DNA of 64,000 bases from positions 186,001 to 250,000 of the forward strand of contig CAXXSW010000007.1 of assembly GCA_963677625.2 (NCBI GenBank). Reading direction: 5' to 3'. The DNA is from UBA1351 sp963677625. Lineage in GTDB: Bacteria > Bacillota > Clostridia > Lachnospirales > Vallitaleaceae. Positions 39,001-47,919 of this stretch are shown one piece after another. How positions within the stretch are numbered: position 1 is the first letter of the stretch; every line of letters starts with the position of its first letter. Both the position numbers and the translations under genes were made by a program. The notes beneath the pieces were generated by a model. That model worked only from the letters and a program-made list of their open reading frames with translations, was not told the origin of the DNA and searched no databases.

Positions 39001-40972
39001 AATCGGTTTGGGATAAATAGTAGTTTTGAATATTAATGCCATATGAGTTCATGTAGGCATGGGTAGGTCTCCAATCATCGGATTCATACAAAACAGTAAG
39101 CTCAGCCTCATTCACTCCATTATCACCAGTCAAACTAAGATCATCCACTCTTTTATCTTTATATTGAAAATTTGCATGTTTTTCATCAAATTGATCAAAT
39201 TTAATTTTAATGCTACCTCCAGGTACCGGAGTTCCATCATAGTAAGATAGTTTACTACGATAAGTAAATTGATCACCACTGGCAACATTTTTCTTATCCA
39301 AAGAAGTGTCTAGGAGATATTTAGGCTTTTCAAAATTGCTGATATAGCAATATTCACCCATCAGCTGCTCATCTTCAATATATACTCCTATATAGCCTTC
39401 ATTATTCTTCACATCTTCAAAAGCGAAAGAGGTCTGGAATAGTCCGTAAGGATTAACCTTTACATCCTTTGACTCAATTAAAGCTCCATTAATTGAAAAC
39501 CGTACATTCACACTATCAACCTGATTGCCCCTCCTATCTTTAAGAAATCCATTAACCATAATCGTATCTGATTCATGATATAGTTCTCTATCTGTATCAA
39601 GATATGAATAAAACTGGTATCTCAAAGAATCGTTGGACCTCCTCACATCCATTGGCATATACAAAATCTCATCTGCTGTCTCTATCTCTACAATAGCTTG
39701 TTCATCCTGTACCATTGCAAAGTCAAAAACACCAAAGCCTTGGGAATCCAGTCTTCCTATTTCCTCACCATTTATCCTTACTTGCCCGTCTAAACTTCCA
39801 TCACCGCCGTCAGTCAACCAAACCATGACGTCATTCTTATCAGCTGTGAAGTACGCACATTTCTCTGTTACCTGGGCAAAAAAACCTTTCTTATCTCTGC
39901 CTACTTCTCCAACAAAGTAATAAATCCCCTCGCTAAGATTCTCCTCTAGGATAATATAACCTCCATAATATTGACCGGGTTCAAATGTCACTGGTATATC
40001 TTTTAGATAACTACCATGATTCTTCTCAATAAGTTGGTCAACAATATCTGATGCAGATTCCGTTGTCATCATGTCAACCACGTGATTATCAACAGTATAA
40101 ACAGAAAATTTGTCTAGTAGGTCTTCTATACTATCATCTCCACGGTAAGATATTTGTTGTACTCCCTCTAGAGATAGAACATTATAATTACCTTCTCCAA
40201 AAGATACGTAGTGACTGTCTCGGCCTCCAACACTGAAATGAAAAGATAGGCCCTCAAGCACCCCTCCGTCTTTTTCATAACCAGGTTCTATTGTGACTTC
40301 ATATGATCTGTCTACTTCTAAATCATTCTTAGGCACAAAGCGAAGAATATTCTCACTGACTTCAATTTGGCCTAAAACTGCTGGACTTATAGAAAAATAT
40401 TCCTCTATATCTTCATCAATTGGTAAATTAAATTTTATTTCAACAATAGTATTGGCTTTTGCCTCATAGCTACCATCGGAAGGATAGACAGACTCCACTT
40501 CCAAATTAGGCATAGTAAGAAAAGAATCCCCATATAAAGCATTCTCGTACTCATATTTAGCTTTGACAAGAGTTCCTCTTTCAAGTAATTCATTAAAAGA
40601 AATTTCATAAGACAGATCGCCTACTTTAGCTACTTCAAAATCAAGTGCAGGCTCAAAACTTAGATTACTAATGATATCCTCTACGGATACCTCTTCAAAA
40701 TGTGTCATGAGTAAGCTTGTATTCGTTAAGGCTCCTAACTCATCAACACTAGTTGGTTCAAATTCTACAACAGGACCTGGCACAAAAGACTCGTTTATAA
40801 CCTCTGCTTCATCCACGACATCCCCTTCATCAACTTCCACAGGATCCACTGTCACTTCTTCCGTATCCGGTTTGTCAACTTCTTCTTCCATAAGGTTCCT
40901 AGCAATGACAATCCCAAGAATTATCAATACCACTACGGATAGTATGACAATCATTCTTCCTCTAATATTCAT
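36068..40972 (-). CDS. Alpha-2-macroglobulin-like protein without a thioester motif
   Basis: 1,634 residues with an N-terminal membrane anchor (RMIVILSVVVLIILGIVIA), an acidic linker (35-70) and then Ig-like and macroglobulin-type beta domains. The family signature is VVVDSSGIYRGSFVLPDNIT followed by SWRVTVTGYNG (near 1010-1040), preceding the helical repeat region (about 1180-1450). The CxEQ thioester that traps proteases in classical members is absent; at its expected place the sequence reads KLSSLVGLKRDDHNGRG. A beta domain related to DUF11 closes the protein. GGAGG lies 5 bases before the ATG. It probably works at the cell surface as a protease-blocking or structural protein. The downstream MEMO and peptidase lipoproteins are its partners by context. 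Confidence 0.85.
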   Translation of the reverse strand: MNIRGRMIVILSVVVLIILGIVIARNLMEEEVDKPDTEEVTVDPVEVDEGDVVDEAEVINESFVPGPVVEFEPTSVDELGALTNTSLLMTHFEEVSVEDIISNLSFEPALDFEVAKVGDLSYEISFNELLERGTLVKAKYEYENALYGDSFLTMPNLEVESVYPSDGSYEAKANTIVEIKFNLPIDEDIEEYFSISPAVLGQIEVSENILRFVPKNDLEVDRSYEVTIEPGYEKDGGVLEGLSFHFSVGGRDSHYVSFGEGNYNVLSLEGVQQISYRGDDSIEDLLDKFSVYTVDNHVVDMMTTESASDIVDQLIEKNHGSYLKDIPVTFEPGQYYGGYIILEENLSEGIYYFVGEVGRDKKGFFAQVTEKCAYFTADKNDVMVWLTDGGDGSLDGQVRINGEEIGRLDSQGFGVFDFAMVQDEQAIVEIETADEILYMPMDVRRSNDSLRYQFYSYLDTDRELYHESDTIMVNGFLKDRRGNQVDSVNVRFSINGALIESKDVKVNPYGLFQTSFAFEDVKNNEGYIGVYIEDEQLMGEYCYISNFEKPKYLLDTSLDKKNVASGDQFTYRSKLSYYDGTPVPGGSIKIKFDQFDEKHANFQYKDKRVDDLSLTGDNGVNEAELTVLYESDDWRPTHAYMNSYGINIQNYYLSQTDYLNVFPRDMMIEGNIENQDGKAIVSMSCHDILVSESADPYDYDTFKGDPVSGKQVDISIKEVYYEQVFVEQKYNAIYKTQYNVYKNIKHESIVHKDSTITDENGQAKIEYDGLIDGRFYTAIMTTTDNSDRKVVESTHYYTSKWYNPYDANDEGFRLDIRGRNSNEENSWRTSFDLDEPITMELLFNGQSIDSDKDKLLIVEERNGINYYHLTDESLVDIVMDESRMPDTHIKAIYYNGEFMFNNWNMERYIYIDYTSLEMDLSVNFDKDAYKPGETVNYQLTCLDREGNPVEAGVNVSVVDEAIFDIIEDDDDPLNEMYQGDYNPNIIASFLLTPITDNPNMAEKGGEGGGEVFRDDFQDTTYFQNVVVDSSGIYRGSFVLPDNITSWRVTVTGYNGQLLCAKKVSNVSSGLPFFGDIMSEERYLEGDDIFISVKSAGDLSLMGETVTYFIQVFDGDGEMIFEKSVDDMFGNRVQVHLGQLPLGVYSVEASVTSGDHRDGIRLPLEVTDHIANYDMVIEEAVTDSLIINHNNNVSSLSVYNREARDFYNKLSSLVGLKRDDHNGRGVVGGLADWYRADLFGEETDRSRVNIPSIDGLIKPLDAGEFDPVMTARLLTIGYRDYVDTYIYDRLIKSLNEEKRLGYRKDEVITANMMAYIWMAVEEGIESPDIYDEIMKEWDRITSLEAKMILLRASLDAGKYSRADQILEFIAYEEEFSTEILPLQFNSNKEMDEMMQFNMLAVMTEMDRMDEAKRIYDNISKRNYTKYLEYRIDDPEKLIYLKALEPPVLNSEFVYELNGLETSANIGFRDSVQLTMTPEEAKTFRLVSYTGELVAVHEYVGFADDLGNQEVSVSKTYKNVQGGPIHIGDEVEVELVVTHLDGAGYFKIQDVLPAGLAFVSVLDDPESTYLYGDSIGQMVDLRGGRRWNYGAQSSLTFKYLAKATAPGTYKSEPSIFARPWEGEVWIGEETWVTIEE

Positions 40973-41079
40973 TTTTTCCTCCCGATTTATCCTTATAATG
41001 ACATATGTTTATCTATGTATATTTTATCAATTGATCGGGAGGAAAACAAGAAATTAAGGAATTTGTAAGAATATTATTA

Positions 41080-43032
41080 CTATATATATGGTAGCCAAAC
41101 TCTCATTTCATTTAATCCACGATTAGACCAGGTGTAATATGGGATTAAGTTAATCTCAGTCTCTCTCTCTCTGGGTTGGTCAAAACTATACAAAGCTCCT
41201 CCCGTCTCTCTTACAAGTCCCATCACCTTCAAATTAATGACACCTTCAAAGTCTGGAGATTTGACTTTCTCTATGACACTATCTTTATTTATACTTAAGT
41301 TAAGTACATGTCCTTTATTATCAACACCTTCTGCACAATATACCAAGGGGCCACATACAAGTGCCAATTTATTGGAATTTGATGCAATTTTACTATTGGA
41401 ATATACCATCTTAGGTCTTAGGTCAAGGTCAACTGTAAGTATTGTATCTTTAGTAAATCCACCTTGGATATACGCATATCCATCTTTCACAAGCGGATGA
41501 ATAACCTGTCCATCCCTCCGAATGATTGTGTTTTCACTCCAATATGGCATACGTATGGCTAGAGTGATAGACATTTCCTCTCCATATGGCTCAAAACTAT
41601 ATCTTAACTCATGACCAAAAGGAAGGCCTGATTCTAACTTAATAGTTCCGCCCTTATCAACTTCTTGATTTTCTCTGCTCCCTAACTGACCTTGGTCTAT
41701 GTCCAAGACTCCACCTACAAAAAGATGTGAAAAAACAATATTCTCTTTTAAGCCCCAGGCATAACGCCCTATTGAAGGTAATAATCTAGCTACATTTGGA
41801 GGACAACAGGCGCAGGCAAACCAGTTAGGTCTTGTCGGCAAAGCGTGTTTATGGGTCACTGACTTTCCTGAAATACCAGGAATAGACTCTAATGGATTCA
41901 CATAAAAAAACTTACTTCCATCCAACTGCATACCTGGTAAGACACTATTATACAAGGCTCTTTCCATAACATCACTATACTTGCTATTTATATCTAATTC
42001 AAGCATACGACGACCAAAGAAAATAAGTCCAATAGCTGCACAGGTCTCTCCATAAGCAGTATCATTCGGCAAATGATAGTCCTCAGTAAAAGATTCTCCT
42101 TCATATGCTGAGCCAATGGCACCTGTTACATACATCCGTTTGTTTTCTATACTCTTCCAAAGAGCCTTACAAGATTCTTTTAATCCTTCATCGTCGTTCA
42201 TTAAGGCTGCTTCTGCCATAGCCGCATATAAGTACACAGCTCTAACTGCGTGGCCAACTGCATCTTTTTGCTCTCTTACAGGCTGGTGAGCTTGAGAATA
42301 CTCATAATTAGCCGGTCCGGTATTTCCCCAAGGAGACCAGTCTTTTTTTTCACGCTCCTTATCATAAAACTTAGTATCTACACCACGGACATCAATAAAA
42401 TGATCGGCTAAAATTTTAAAATGATCATTTCCTGTAGCCTGATACATACGAAGAAGGGCCAGTTCAACCTCTGGATGTCCCGGATAACCTTCTGCTTTTT
42501 TTGTGATAAAGCGGTCATACATATGCTCACCCATCCTAGACATAATATTAAGAAGTTCTTCTTTTCCTGTTACATCATAGTAGGCTACAGCAGCTTCCAT
42601 CATATGTCCGGCACAATAGAGTTCATGGGCCAGTTGAAGATTAGTCCACCTCAGATCGGGGGATTTCAAAGTAAAGTAGGTATTTAAGTAGCCATCCTCC
42701 CACTGGGCTCTCCCAATCAAATCAATCAGCTCATCACATCTTTGCTCCAAATCACGGTCTGGAAACAGTTGTAGAGAATAAGCCGCAGCCTCCAACCACT
42801 TGGCTACATCACTATCTTGAAAAACCATACCATAAAATTCCTGGTCAATATCACCTGACTCGAGCTTCTTAACTGCTAATTCAAAGTTTCCAATGGCTTG
42901 ACTTTTCTCTCCAACATCCTCCCGATCATGAAGAATCTCTTCCTGATAAGGAATCACTACATTTTTCACTAATTGCTCATATCCATTAAAGAAGGGGTCA
43001 TCAACTTTAAAATTCTTAAATAAATCCTTCAT
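41080..43032 (-). CDS. Beta-L-arabinofuranosidase, glycoside hydrolase family 127
   Basis: The start is the ATG of KDLFKNFKVDD (GGAGG 8 bases upstream). The alpha/alpha barrel contains the Cys motif WFACACCPPNVARL (about 407), which with an upstream Glu holds zinc, one Cys being the nucleophile in the Bifidobacterium HypBA1 enzyme. NRGLNEMRVWLPYI is the C-terminus. The enzyme releases L-arabinose from beta-1,2-arabinofuranosyl disaccharides such as those of plant hydroxyproline-rich glycoproteins. It has no signal peptide, so it is cytoplasmic. The AraC gene upstream on the same strand is the likely regulator. Confidence 0.92.
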   Translation of the reverse strand: MKDLFKNFKVDDPFFNGYEQLVKNVVIPYQEEILHDREDVGEKSQAIGNFELAVKKLESGDIDQEFYGMVFQDSDVAKWLEAAAYSLQLFPDRDLEQRCDELIDLIGRAQWEDGYLNTYFTLKSPDLRWTNLQLAHELYCAGHMMEAAVAYYDVTGKEELLNIMSRMGEHMYDRFITKKAEGYPGHPEVELALLRMYQATGNDHFKILADHFIDVRGVDTKFYDKEREKKDWSPWGNTGPANYEYSQAHQPVREQKDAVGHAVRAVYLYAAMAEAALMNDDEGLKESCKALWKSIENKRMYVTGAIGSAYEGESFTEDYHLPNDTAYGETCAAIGLIFFGRRMLELDINSKYSDVMERALYNSVLPGMQLDGSKFFYVNPLESIPGISGKSVTHKHALPTRPNWFACACCPPNVARLLPSIGRYAWGLKENIVFSHLFVGGVLDIDQGQLGSRENQEVDKGGTIKLESGLPFGHELRYSFEPYGEEMSITLAIRMPYWSENTIIRRDGQVIHPLVKDGYAYIQGGFTKDTILTVDLDLRPKMVYSNSKIASNSNKLALVCGPLVYCAEGVDNKGHVLNLSINKDSVIEKVKSPDFEGVINLKVMGLVRETGGALYSFDQPRERETEINLIPYYTWSNRGLNEMRVWLPYI

Positions 43033-43161
43033 CAAAAAAACCTCCACTAATTTAGTATATATGTATTATATTCCTAAATCACCAGAGATCGAATAGATAT
43101 TGTTCCTATATTTTTGTATTTTATTCCTTTTTCAATATTCTTGTTTTATATACCTAACGAT

Positions 43162-44058
43162 TTACAATCTCGGCAAGTAATGCTTTCTATAAAAAGAAGG
43201 AGAAGAACCATATGTTTCTTTAAAGAGTTTACTAAAATAAAATAAATCGCCATATCCAATTCTATCAGCTATCTCGCTAATACTTAGCTGGGTTTCTCCA
43301 AGAAGTGTTGAAGCCCTTTGAAGTCTGAGATTTTTCTGATATGCCTTAATTGTCAGTCCTGTCTTATCCTTAAAACACTTTCCCATGTATTTATAGGTTA
43401 GTCCAAAACGCTTTTGAATCATATCCATGCTTAATTTCTCGTCATAATGGAGCTCAATATAAGACACTAACTCTTCTAGCCATTTACTCTCCCGACCAGA
43501 CGCTTCCAGAGTATGAGCCAAATCATAAGTATCCTTGAGTATTTTCCACATGAGAAGATTTCTATCCAAAATTCTTTCAGAAGACTGAATCTTTGTCAAC
43601 GCCAATACAGCTCTCTCCAATGAGGAACCTTCCCTAATCCTAGTAATTTTCGGTATAGTAATAAAAGCCTCGAAGGAATCCTCACTAACTAGTAAAGGCA
43701 TTCCTGTTAGTGGTTCATGGTCTTCCATATTATACATACTACTACTAACATCCTGAGTGTAAAAATGGGCATAGTGCCAAGATGTACCGATCTCAAAAGG
43801 TTTATGCCCCAAATGGTGGAGCCCCTTCTTAAGAAAAAACAAATCCCCTTTGGTAATTAGCCAAGATTTTCCTTCTTCAATGATTTCCATACTACCTTCA
43901 GTAATATAAATCATGACATTAAAATCTGCCTGTCTATCCATATGGCGATATGGCTTCATTACCTTTCCAGTTCCAGCTTCCGCAACAAAAGGCATAGAAT
44001 TTATTGGCAGGATACACTTATACTTGTCAATAGTTGTTTTGTCGGCTTCTTCATTCAT
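43162..44058 (-). CDS. AraC-family regulator with cupin sensor
   Basis: 298 residues. The N-terminal half has a cupin look (YRHMDRQADFNVMIYITEGSMEI, then ITKGDLFFLKKGLHHLG), which in relatives binds a sugar. The C-terminal half has two helix-turn-helix motifs (MDMIQKRFGLTYKYMGKCF, then SISEIADRIGYGDLFYFSKLF). It overlaps the DUF402 gene by 8 bases and precedes the GH127 gene by 129 bases, so it probably activates arabinofuranosidase expression when arabinose-type sugars are present (inference). Confidence 0.88.
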   Translation of the reverse strand: MNEEADKTTIDKYKCILPINSMPFVAEAGTGKVMKPYRHMDRQADFNVMIYITEGSMEIIEEGKSWLITKGDLFFLKKGLHHLGHKPFEIGTSWHYAHFYTQDVSSSMYNMEDHEPLTGMPLLVSEDSFEAFITIPKITRIREGSSLERAVLALTKIQSSERILDRNLLMWKILKDTYDLAHTLEASGRESKWLEELVSYIELHYDEKLSMDMIQKRFGLTYKYMGKCFKDKTGLTIKAYQKNLRLQRASTLLGETQLSISEIADRIGYGDLFYFSKLFKETYGSSPSFYRKHYLPRL

Positions 44059-44572
44059 CTAATTGCACCCTTAAAAAATCAGTCATAAATCTTTTATCAC
44101 TAACAATATCCTGACTTAAATGATCTGCAACCTCATAAGCAAAAATAAAATCTTTTTTTGTAATTATACCTTGATCTAGTGCTTCTTGTAATTCATCTTC
44201 ATCAATCAATATAGCCTTAAAGTCCGGTCTGACCACAAGATCCAAATAAAGGTCTTTATATGATACACGCCCTTGTTTGTCAGTGTTTTTTTCTTTTATG
44301 ATATCGAAATACCACTCTACAATATTCCTTTTTTCATCATAAACCGCATTTACTACGAAATAATCCTGATCTGGAACAAAAGTCACACAAAAATATCCTT
44401 CATCAAATAGAACTCTAGATGAAGTCTCATAATCTACTGTCAAGGGATACTTTACCCTAGCATCCCTTACAACTGACACATAGCCTTTATAAGGATCTTC
44501 AACCTTGTAGATGTCACAAGTATAAGTATCCAGCCAGTCCCATCCTTCACCATCAATATACTTTGTTTTCAC
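44051..44572 (-). CDS. DUF402 protein, possible nucleotide phosphatase-like
   Basis: 173 residues with the DUF402 pattern: YPLTVDYETSSRVLFDEGYF, FVPDQDYFVVNAVYDEKRNI, VEWYFDIIKEKN and YKDLYLDLVVRPDF, with conserved Asp residues that hold divalent metal in Ntdp-type members. Those relatives hydrolyse nucleoside tri- and diphosphates. Whether this copy does so is not shown; it is shorter at the N-terminus than Ntdp proteins. It is tightly packed between MarR (1-base overlap) and AraC (8-base overlap) genes. Confidence 0.75.
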   Translation of the reverse strand: MKTKYIDGEGWDWLDTYTCDIYKVEDPYKGYVSVVRDARVKYPLTVDYETSSRVLFDEGYFCVTFVPDQDYFVVNAVYDEKRNIVEWYFDIIKEKNTDKQGRVSYKDLYLDLVVRPDFKAILIDEDELQEALDQGIITKKDFIFAYEVADHLSQDIVSDKRFMTDFLRVQLDE

Positions 44573-45033
44573 TATTTCTTATCCTTAAGAAAATCATCAA
44601 TTTTCAGAGTCATATTTAGTGCCTTATCAACAGCTTGGAAGTATTCTCCTATTTCTTCCGCAGAAAAAATAGATATCAAGTTTCTTATGTAAGACCGATG
44701 ATCGTCCATCATATCCTTAGCAAATGTATTTCCTTGTTCAGTTAAAGTAAGAATCGTTGCACGTTTGTCTAAGGGGTCTTTACTCTTACTGATATAACCC
44801 ATTTCAAAAAGACGCTTTGCCACAGGAGTAAAGGATCCTTTTTCCAGGTCTACCTTTTCAGCCAAGCAGTTCATCCGCGAAGGTCCATCAAACATAAGAA
44901 TGACTAAGGTCACAAAATGGGCTGCACTCATTCCTTTATTACGATAATTTGTATTGAAGAATCCCTTAAAATATACTTGGTCTACTGCACTTCTAAGTTT
45001 AAATATACCCTCCATAGCCCTATCCAGTTCCAC
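44572..45033 (-). CDS. MarR-family regulator
   Basis: 153 residues with a winged helix: AHFVTLVILMFDGPSRMNCL, then VDLEKGSFTPVAKRLFEMGY and KSKDPLDKRATILTLTEQGN, the DxR wing of MarR proteins. It starts at GTG right after the MATE stop codon; the end of the MATE gene contains its ribosome site GGAGGAG. It is likely an auto-repressor of the MATE operon through the inverted repeat at 46499-46521. Its ligand is unknown. Confidence 0.88.
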   Translation of the reverse strand: MELDRAMEGIFKLRSAVDQVYFKGFFNTNYRNKGMSAAHFVTLVILMFDGPSRMNCLAEKVDLEKGSFTPVAKRLFEMGYISKSKDPLDKRATILTLTEQGNTFAKDMMDDHRSYIRNLISIFSAEEIGEYFQAVDKALNMTLKIDDFLKDKK

Positions 45034-46416
45034 TTAAATCTCCTCCATAACCAAAACTTTTTCATCCAATCCACCATATTCCATTCTATCACTTTTGATT
45101 TTTCTAAGCAAAAAGATTGAAGTTACTAGAACAGTCAAAGCATCAGCAATTGGTGTCGCCCACCATACACCATCTAAGCCAAATATTCTGCTTAATACAA
45201 AGAGTATAGGAAGTAGGAAGATGAACTGGCGAAGCATACCAAGCATCATGGAAGTCATCCCCTTAGCTGTTGACTGGAAGAAAGCAGTTCCCATAAAAGT
45301 TATACTTAATATTGGCAGCATAGCAATAAAGATTCGAAGACCTTTTGCAGCCATAGGTATGGTTTCTGATCCTGCTTCTAAAAAAAACATAACAAACGTC
45401 GATGCCCAAACTTCCATAACGACAAAGACCACTGTCGAAAAGGCGGTACATATAATCAATCCCATTTTAAGAGTCTTATAGACACGACCGATTTGCTTGG
45501 CACCATAATTATACCCAATAATTGGTTGAGTCCCTTGAGTTATGCCCATAATCGGCATGATGAAAAAGGTAAAAAGAGAATTTATGGCTCCCATAGATGT
45601 CACCGCCATAGTTCCTCCATAAATAGCCAAATCACGATTAATAAAGGTCATGGCTACACTAGTTCCTATAGTGGAAATAAAACTGGCAAAACCAATACTT
45701 AAAATACTCAACAAGACCTTAAAATCCGGAATGAAATCTTTTTTCACCAAATGGATGTTACTACGGCCTCTTAAATAATAAGTCAAATATATCATAAGAC
45801 CAATCATCTGACCTGCAATAGTAGCAAGAGCAGCTCCTTGAACCCCCATACCCATTATTCCAATAAAAATATAGTCAAGAATAATATTACTAACAGCAGA
45901 AACAATCATTGCTGACATGGACAGCATTGGTTTTCCTTCAGTCCTGACAAAGTTGCTTAATATAAAACTTATCATCTGAAAAATAAAACCCATAAGTATA
46001 ATAGTCATATAATCCTTGGCAAAATGAAGGACTTGTCCTTCAGCACCAAAGATGGCCAGTAAACCATCCAAATTAACGAAGAAGGTTGCGAGAATAATAC
46101 TGGTAATGAGTAAACCATAAACAACAGTATTACCAAATACATGGCTGGCTCCCTTGTAATCCTTCTCCCCTAATCGAATAGATAATAGGGCCGATCCACC
46201 AATTCCAATAAGTCCTGCAAATGCAAAAATAATCATCATCATAGGAAAGACTACTGTTAAGCCTGCCAAGGCCTCTTCCCCAACCAGCTTTCCAATAAAT
46301 ATTCTGTCAACAACATTATAAACGGCATTCACCAACATGGCGATAATCGCCGGTACAGAAAATCTTGCTATAAGTCTACCAATAGGCAATACACCTAGTT
46401 CCTTTGTTTGTTTCAT
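45034..46416 (-). CDS. MATE-family multidrug efflux transporter
   Basis: 460 residues with 12 predicted membrane segments in two halves. The start (LPIGRLIARFSVPAIIAML) and the VVDRIFIG motif (about 30-38) are typical of MepA/NorM-like MATE proteins, which export cationic drugs in exchange for sodium or protons. It is the first gene of a MATE-MarR-DUF402-AraC unit and has a near-consensus promoter (TTGACA, 18 bases, TATAAT) ending about 110 bases upstream. The substrate is unknown. Confidence 0.9.
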   Translation of the reverse strand: MKQTKELGVLPIGRLIARFSVPAIIAMLVNAVYNVVDRIFIGKLVGEEALAGLTVVFPMMMIIFAFAGLIGIGGSALLSIRLGEKDYKGASHVFGNTVVYGLLITSIILATFFVNLDGLLAIFGAEGQVLHFAKDYMTIILMGFIFQMISFILSNFVRTEGKPMLSMSAMIVSAVSNIILDYIFIGIMGMGVQGAALATIAGQMIGLMIYLTYYLRGRSNIHLVKKDFIPDFKVLLSILSIGFASFISTIGTSVAMTFINRDLAIYGGTMAVTSMGAINSLFTFFIMPIMGITQGTQPIIGYNYGAKQIGRVYKTLKMGLIICTAFSTVVFVVMEVWASTFVMFFLEAGSETIPMAAKGLRIFIAMLPILSITFMGTAFFQSTAKGMTSMMLGMLRQFIFLLPILFVLSRIFGLDGVWWATPIADALTVLVTSIFLLRKIKSDRMEYGGLDEKVLVMEEI

Positions 46417-46498
46417 ATGATAACCTGCTTTCTATATCTGTTTAGTACGAAATCCAACTAATCTTTCTCTATTATTTACTTAGTCAGATACATTTTTC

Positions 46499-46554
46499 GT
46501 TGAATTAGTTTTAATTCTAACCATATTATAGCACCTGTATTTCTTTTTTGTCAA
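46499..46554 (-). promoter_or_regulatory. MATE operon promoter with MarR operator candidate
   Basis: On the minus strand, TTGACA (46549-46554), 18 bases, TATAAT (46525-46530). Just downstream an inverted repeat (GTTGAATTA and TAATTCTAAC, one base offset, 46499-46521) covers the expected start point, where a MarR repressor would bind. Confidence 0.55.
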
Positions 46555-46573
46555 TTGGTTTGTTTTCTAACTA

Positions 46574-46725
46574 TTAGAACAAAGAGGATGTTTTACATCC
46601 TCGGTTTTGCCGAAGGCAAATTGTTCCAACTGCCGACGGAAAGTCCTATAGAGGACTTTCCTAGTAAAAAACAAAGAAGCTTCGCCTCGTTCGCTTGCGA
46701 TTGTTACGCTAGGAAAGATTCCTTG
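46574..46725. repeat. Cluster of hairpin-forming intergenic repeats, including copy 2 of the 50-base repeat
   Basis: Successive perfect palindromes: GAGGATG/CATCCTC (46574-46592), TTTGCC/GGCAAA (46596-46610), GGAAAGTCCT/AGGACTTTCC (46638-46661), then CTTTCCTAG/CTAGGAAAG (46657-46717) enclosing the 50-base repeat also found at 19170. No gene is visible from 46417 to 46860; the other elements there are the MATE promoter and the importer terminator. This looks like a REP- or MITE-like element of unknown function. Confidence 0.6.
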
Positions 46726-46783
46726 ACATTTTATGAGATGTTTCTACTCATAAAATTCATATAGAAAACTTTCCTATAGAAGA

Positions 46784-46818
46784 GGAAAAAAAGACCAGGC
46801 ATGTCTGCCTGGTCTTTA
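46784..46818 (-). terminator. Terminator after the sugar importer operon
   Basis: On the minus strand, AAAGACCAGGC pairs with GCCTGGTCTTT around a 6-base loop and is followed by a T-run. It starts about 45 bases after the last permease gene. Confidence 0.85.
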
Positions 46819-46860
46819 AAAAGATATGAATGCTTTATCTTTGTTTTCTTTCACCTGTAA

Positions 46861-47919
46861 CTACTTCTTCTCTTTTCTTCTAGCGAGTATACTCTGTAAT
46901 ACAATAAAAAAAGCTAGTATTGAAGCAATAATAATTTTAGACCACCAAGAAGAAAGATTACCCTGAAATGAAACAAAAGTCTCAATAGTAGCCTTAATCA
47001 ATACTCCAAATAAAGAACCAAAAACATTTCCAATCCCTCCGGTAAGAGGTGTGCCTCCAATGACAGTGGCCGCAATTGCTTCCATTTCAAACCCTTTTGC
47101 CAGCTCGACAAAAGCACCTGTTGTGTTCAAGCAAAAGGCTATTCCTCCCAGAGTAGCTAGAAAACCATTAATGACGTAAACGAGAAACTTTGTCCGCTTG
47201 ACATTCAATCCCATTAATCTGGCAGATTGTTCTCTACCACCAACAGCGTAAACTGCTCGGCCAAATTTTGTAAACTTCAGAACATAAAAAGCCACACATA
47301 TAACTAAAAATGCTAGAATTACTGTCGGATAAATATAGGGGTTAATCGTCATACCTCTTTTATTGACATATCCTCCAAATGGCAGATAAATCTTGCTTTG
47401 AGCCATTTTTAAAAAGGTCGGATTGGTGATGGTAATCATTTCCAAACTAATAATAGCAGTTAAACCTCTGGCAAAAAACATACCTGCCAATGTAACAATA
47501 AAGGGCTGTAGTTTCAGATATGAAATCAGCCATCCTTGAAGAGCTCCAAAGCAGAGACCAAAAATGAGAACAAGACCAATAGCAACTCCTGCGTTCATCT
47601 TGCTATTTTCCATCATAGATGCAAGCATCATACATGTAACAGCAACGACTGACCCTACTGAAATATCAATACCTCCGGTAATGAGGACCATAGTCATACC
47701 TACAGATGTAATAATTAATCCTGCGTTAGATATAAGCAGGTTAAGAAAAACTTGTGTATTACCAAAATTCTTCTCTTTAAATACAATCAAGCCAGCCGCA
47801 TACATAGCGACAAATAAAATGATAGTGATAATAAGGAGAAAGTTCTTTTCCATAAGCCTAGAGCCTATATCTTTGAATTTACTTGTCCTAATCAGAGCTG
47901 GAACTTTCATGTCACTCAT
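46861..47919 (-). CDS. Sugar ABC transporter permease (YjfF-like)
   Basis: 352 residues with about ten membrane segments and the RbsC-family core (LMGLNVKRTKFLVYVINGFL, then IAATVIGGTPLTGGIGNVFG). It most resembles E. coli YjfF, one of two permeases of the galactofuranose importer. It overlaps the other permease gene by 4 bases; the two probably form a heterodimer. It is the last gene of the importer operon. No regulation other than that of the operon is visible. Confidence 0.88.
   Translation of the reverse strand: MSDMKVPALIRTSKFKDIGSRLMEKNFLLIITIILFVAMYAAGLIVFKEKNFGNTQVFLNLLISNAGLIITSVGMTMVLITGGIDISVGSVVAVTCMMLASMMENSKMNAGVAIGLVLIFGLCFGALQGWLISYLKLQPFIVTLAGMFFARGLTAIISLEMITITNPTFLKMAQSKIYLPFGGYVNKRGMTINPYIYPTVILAFLVICVAFYVLKFTKFGRAVYAVGGREQSARLMGLNVKRTKFLVYVINGFLATLGGIAFCLNTTGAFVELAKGFEMEAIAATVIGGTPLTGGIGNVFGSLFGVLIKATIETFVSFQGNLSSWWSKIIIASILAFFIVLQSILARRKEKK

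Noticed and set aside
46417..46860. Small protein gene in the repeat-rich gap (open frame at 46555-46764)
   Set aside because: The frame runs through consecutive palindromes, has no ribosome site and no protein features.
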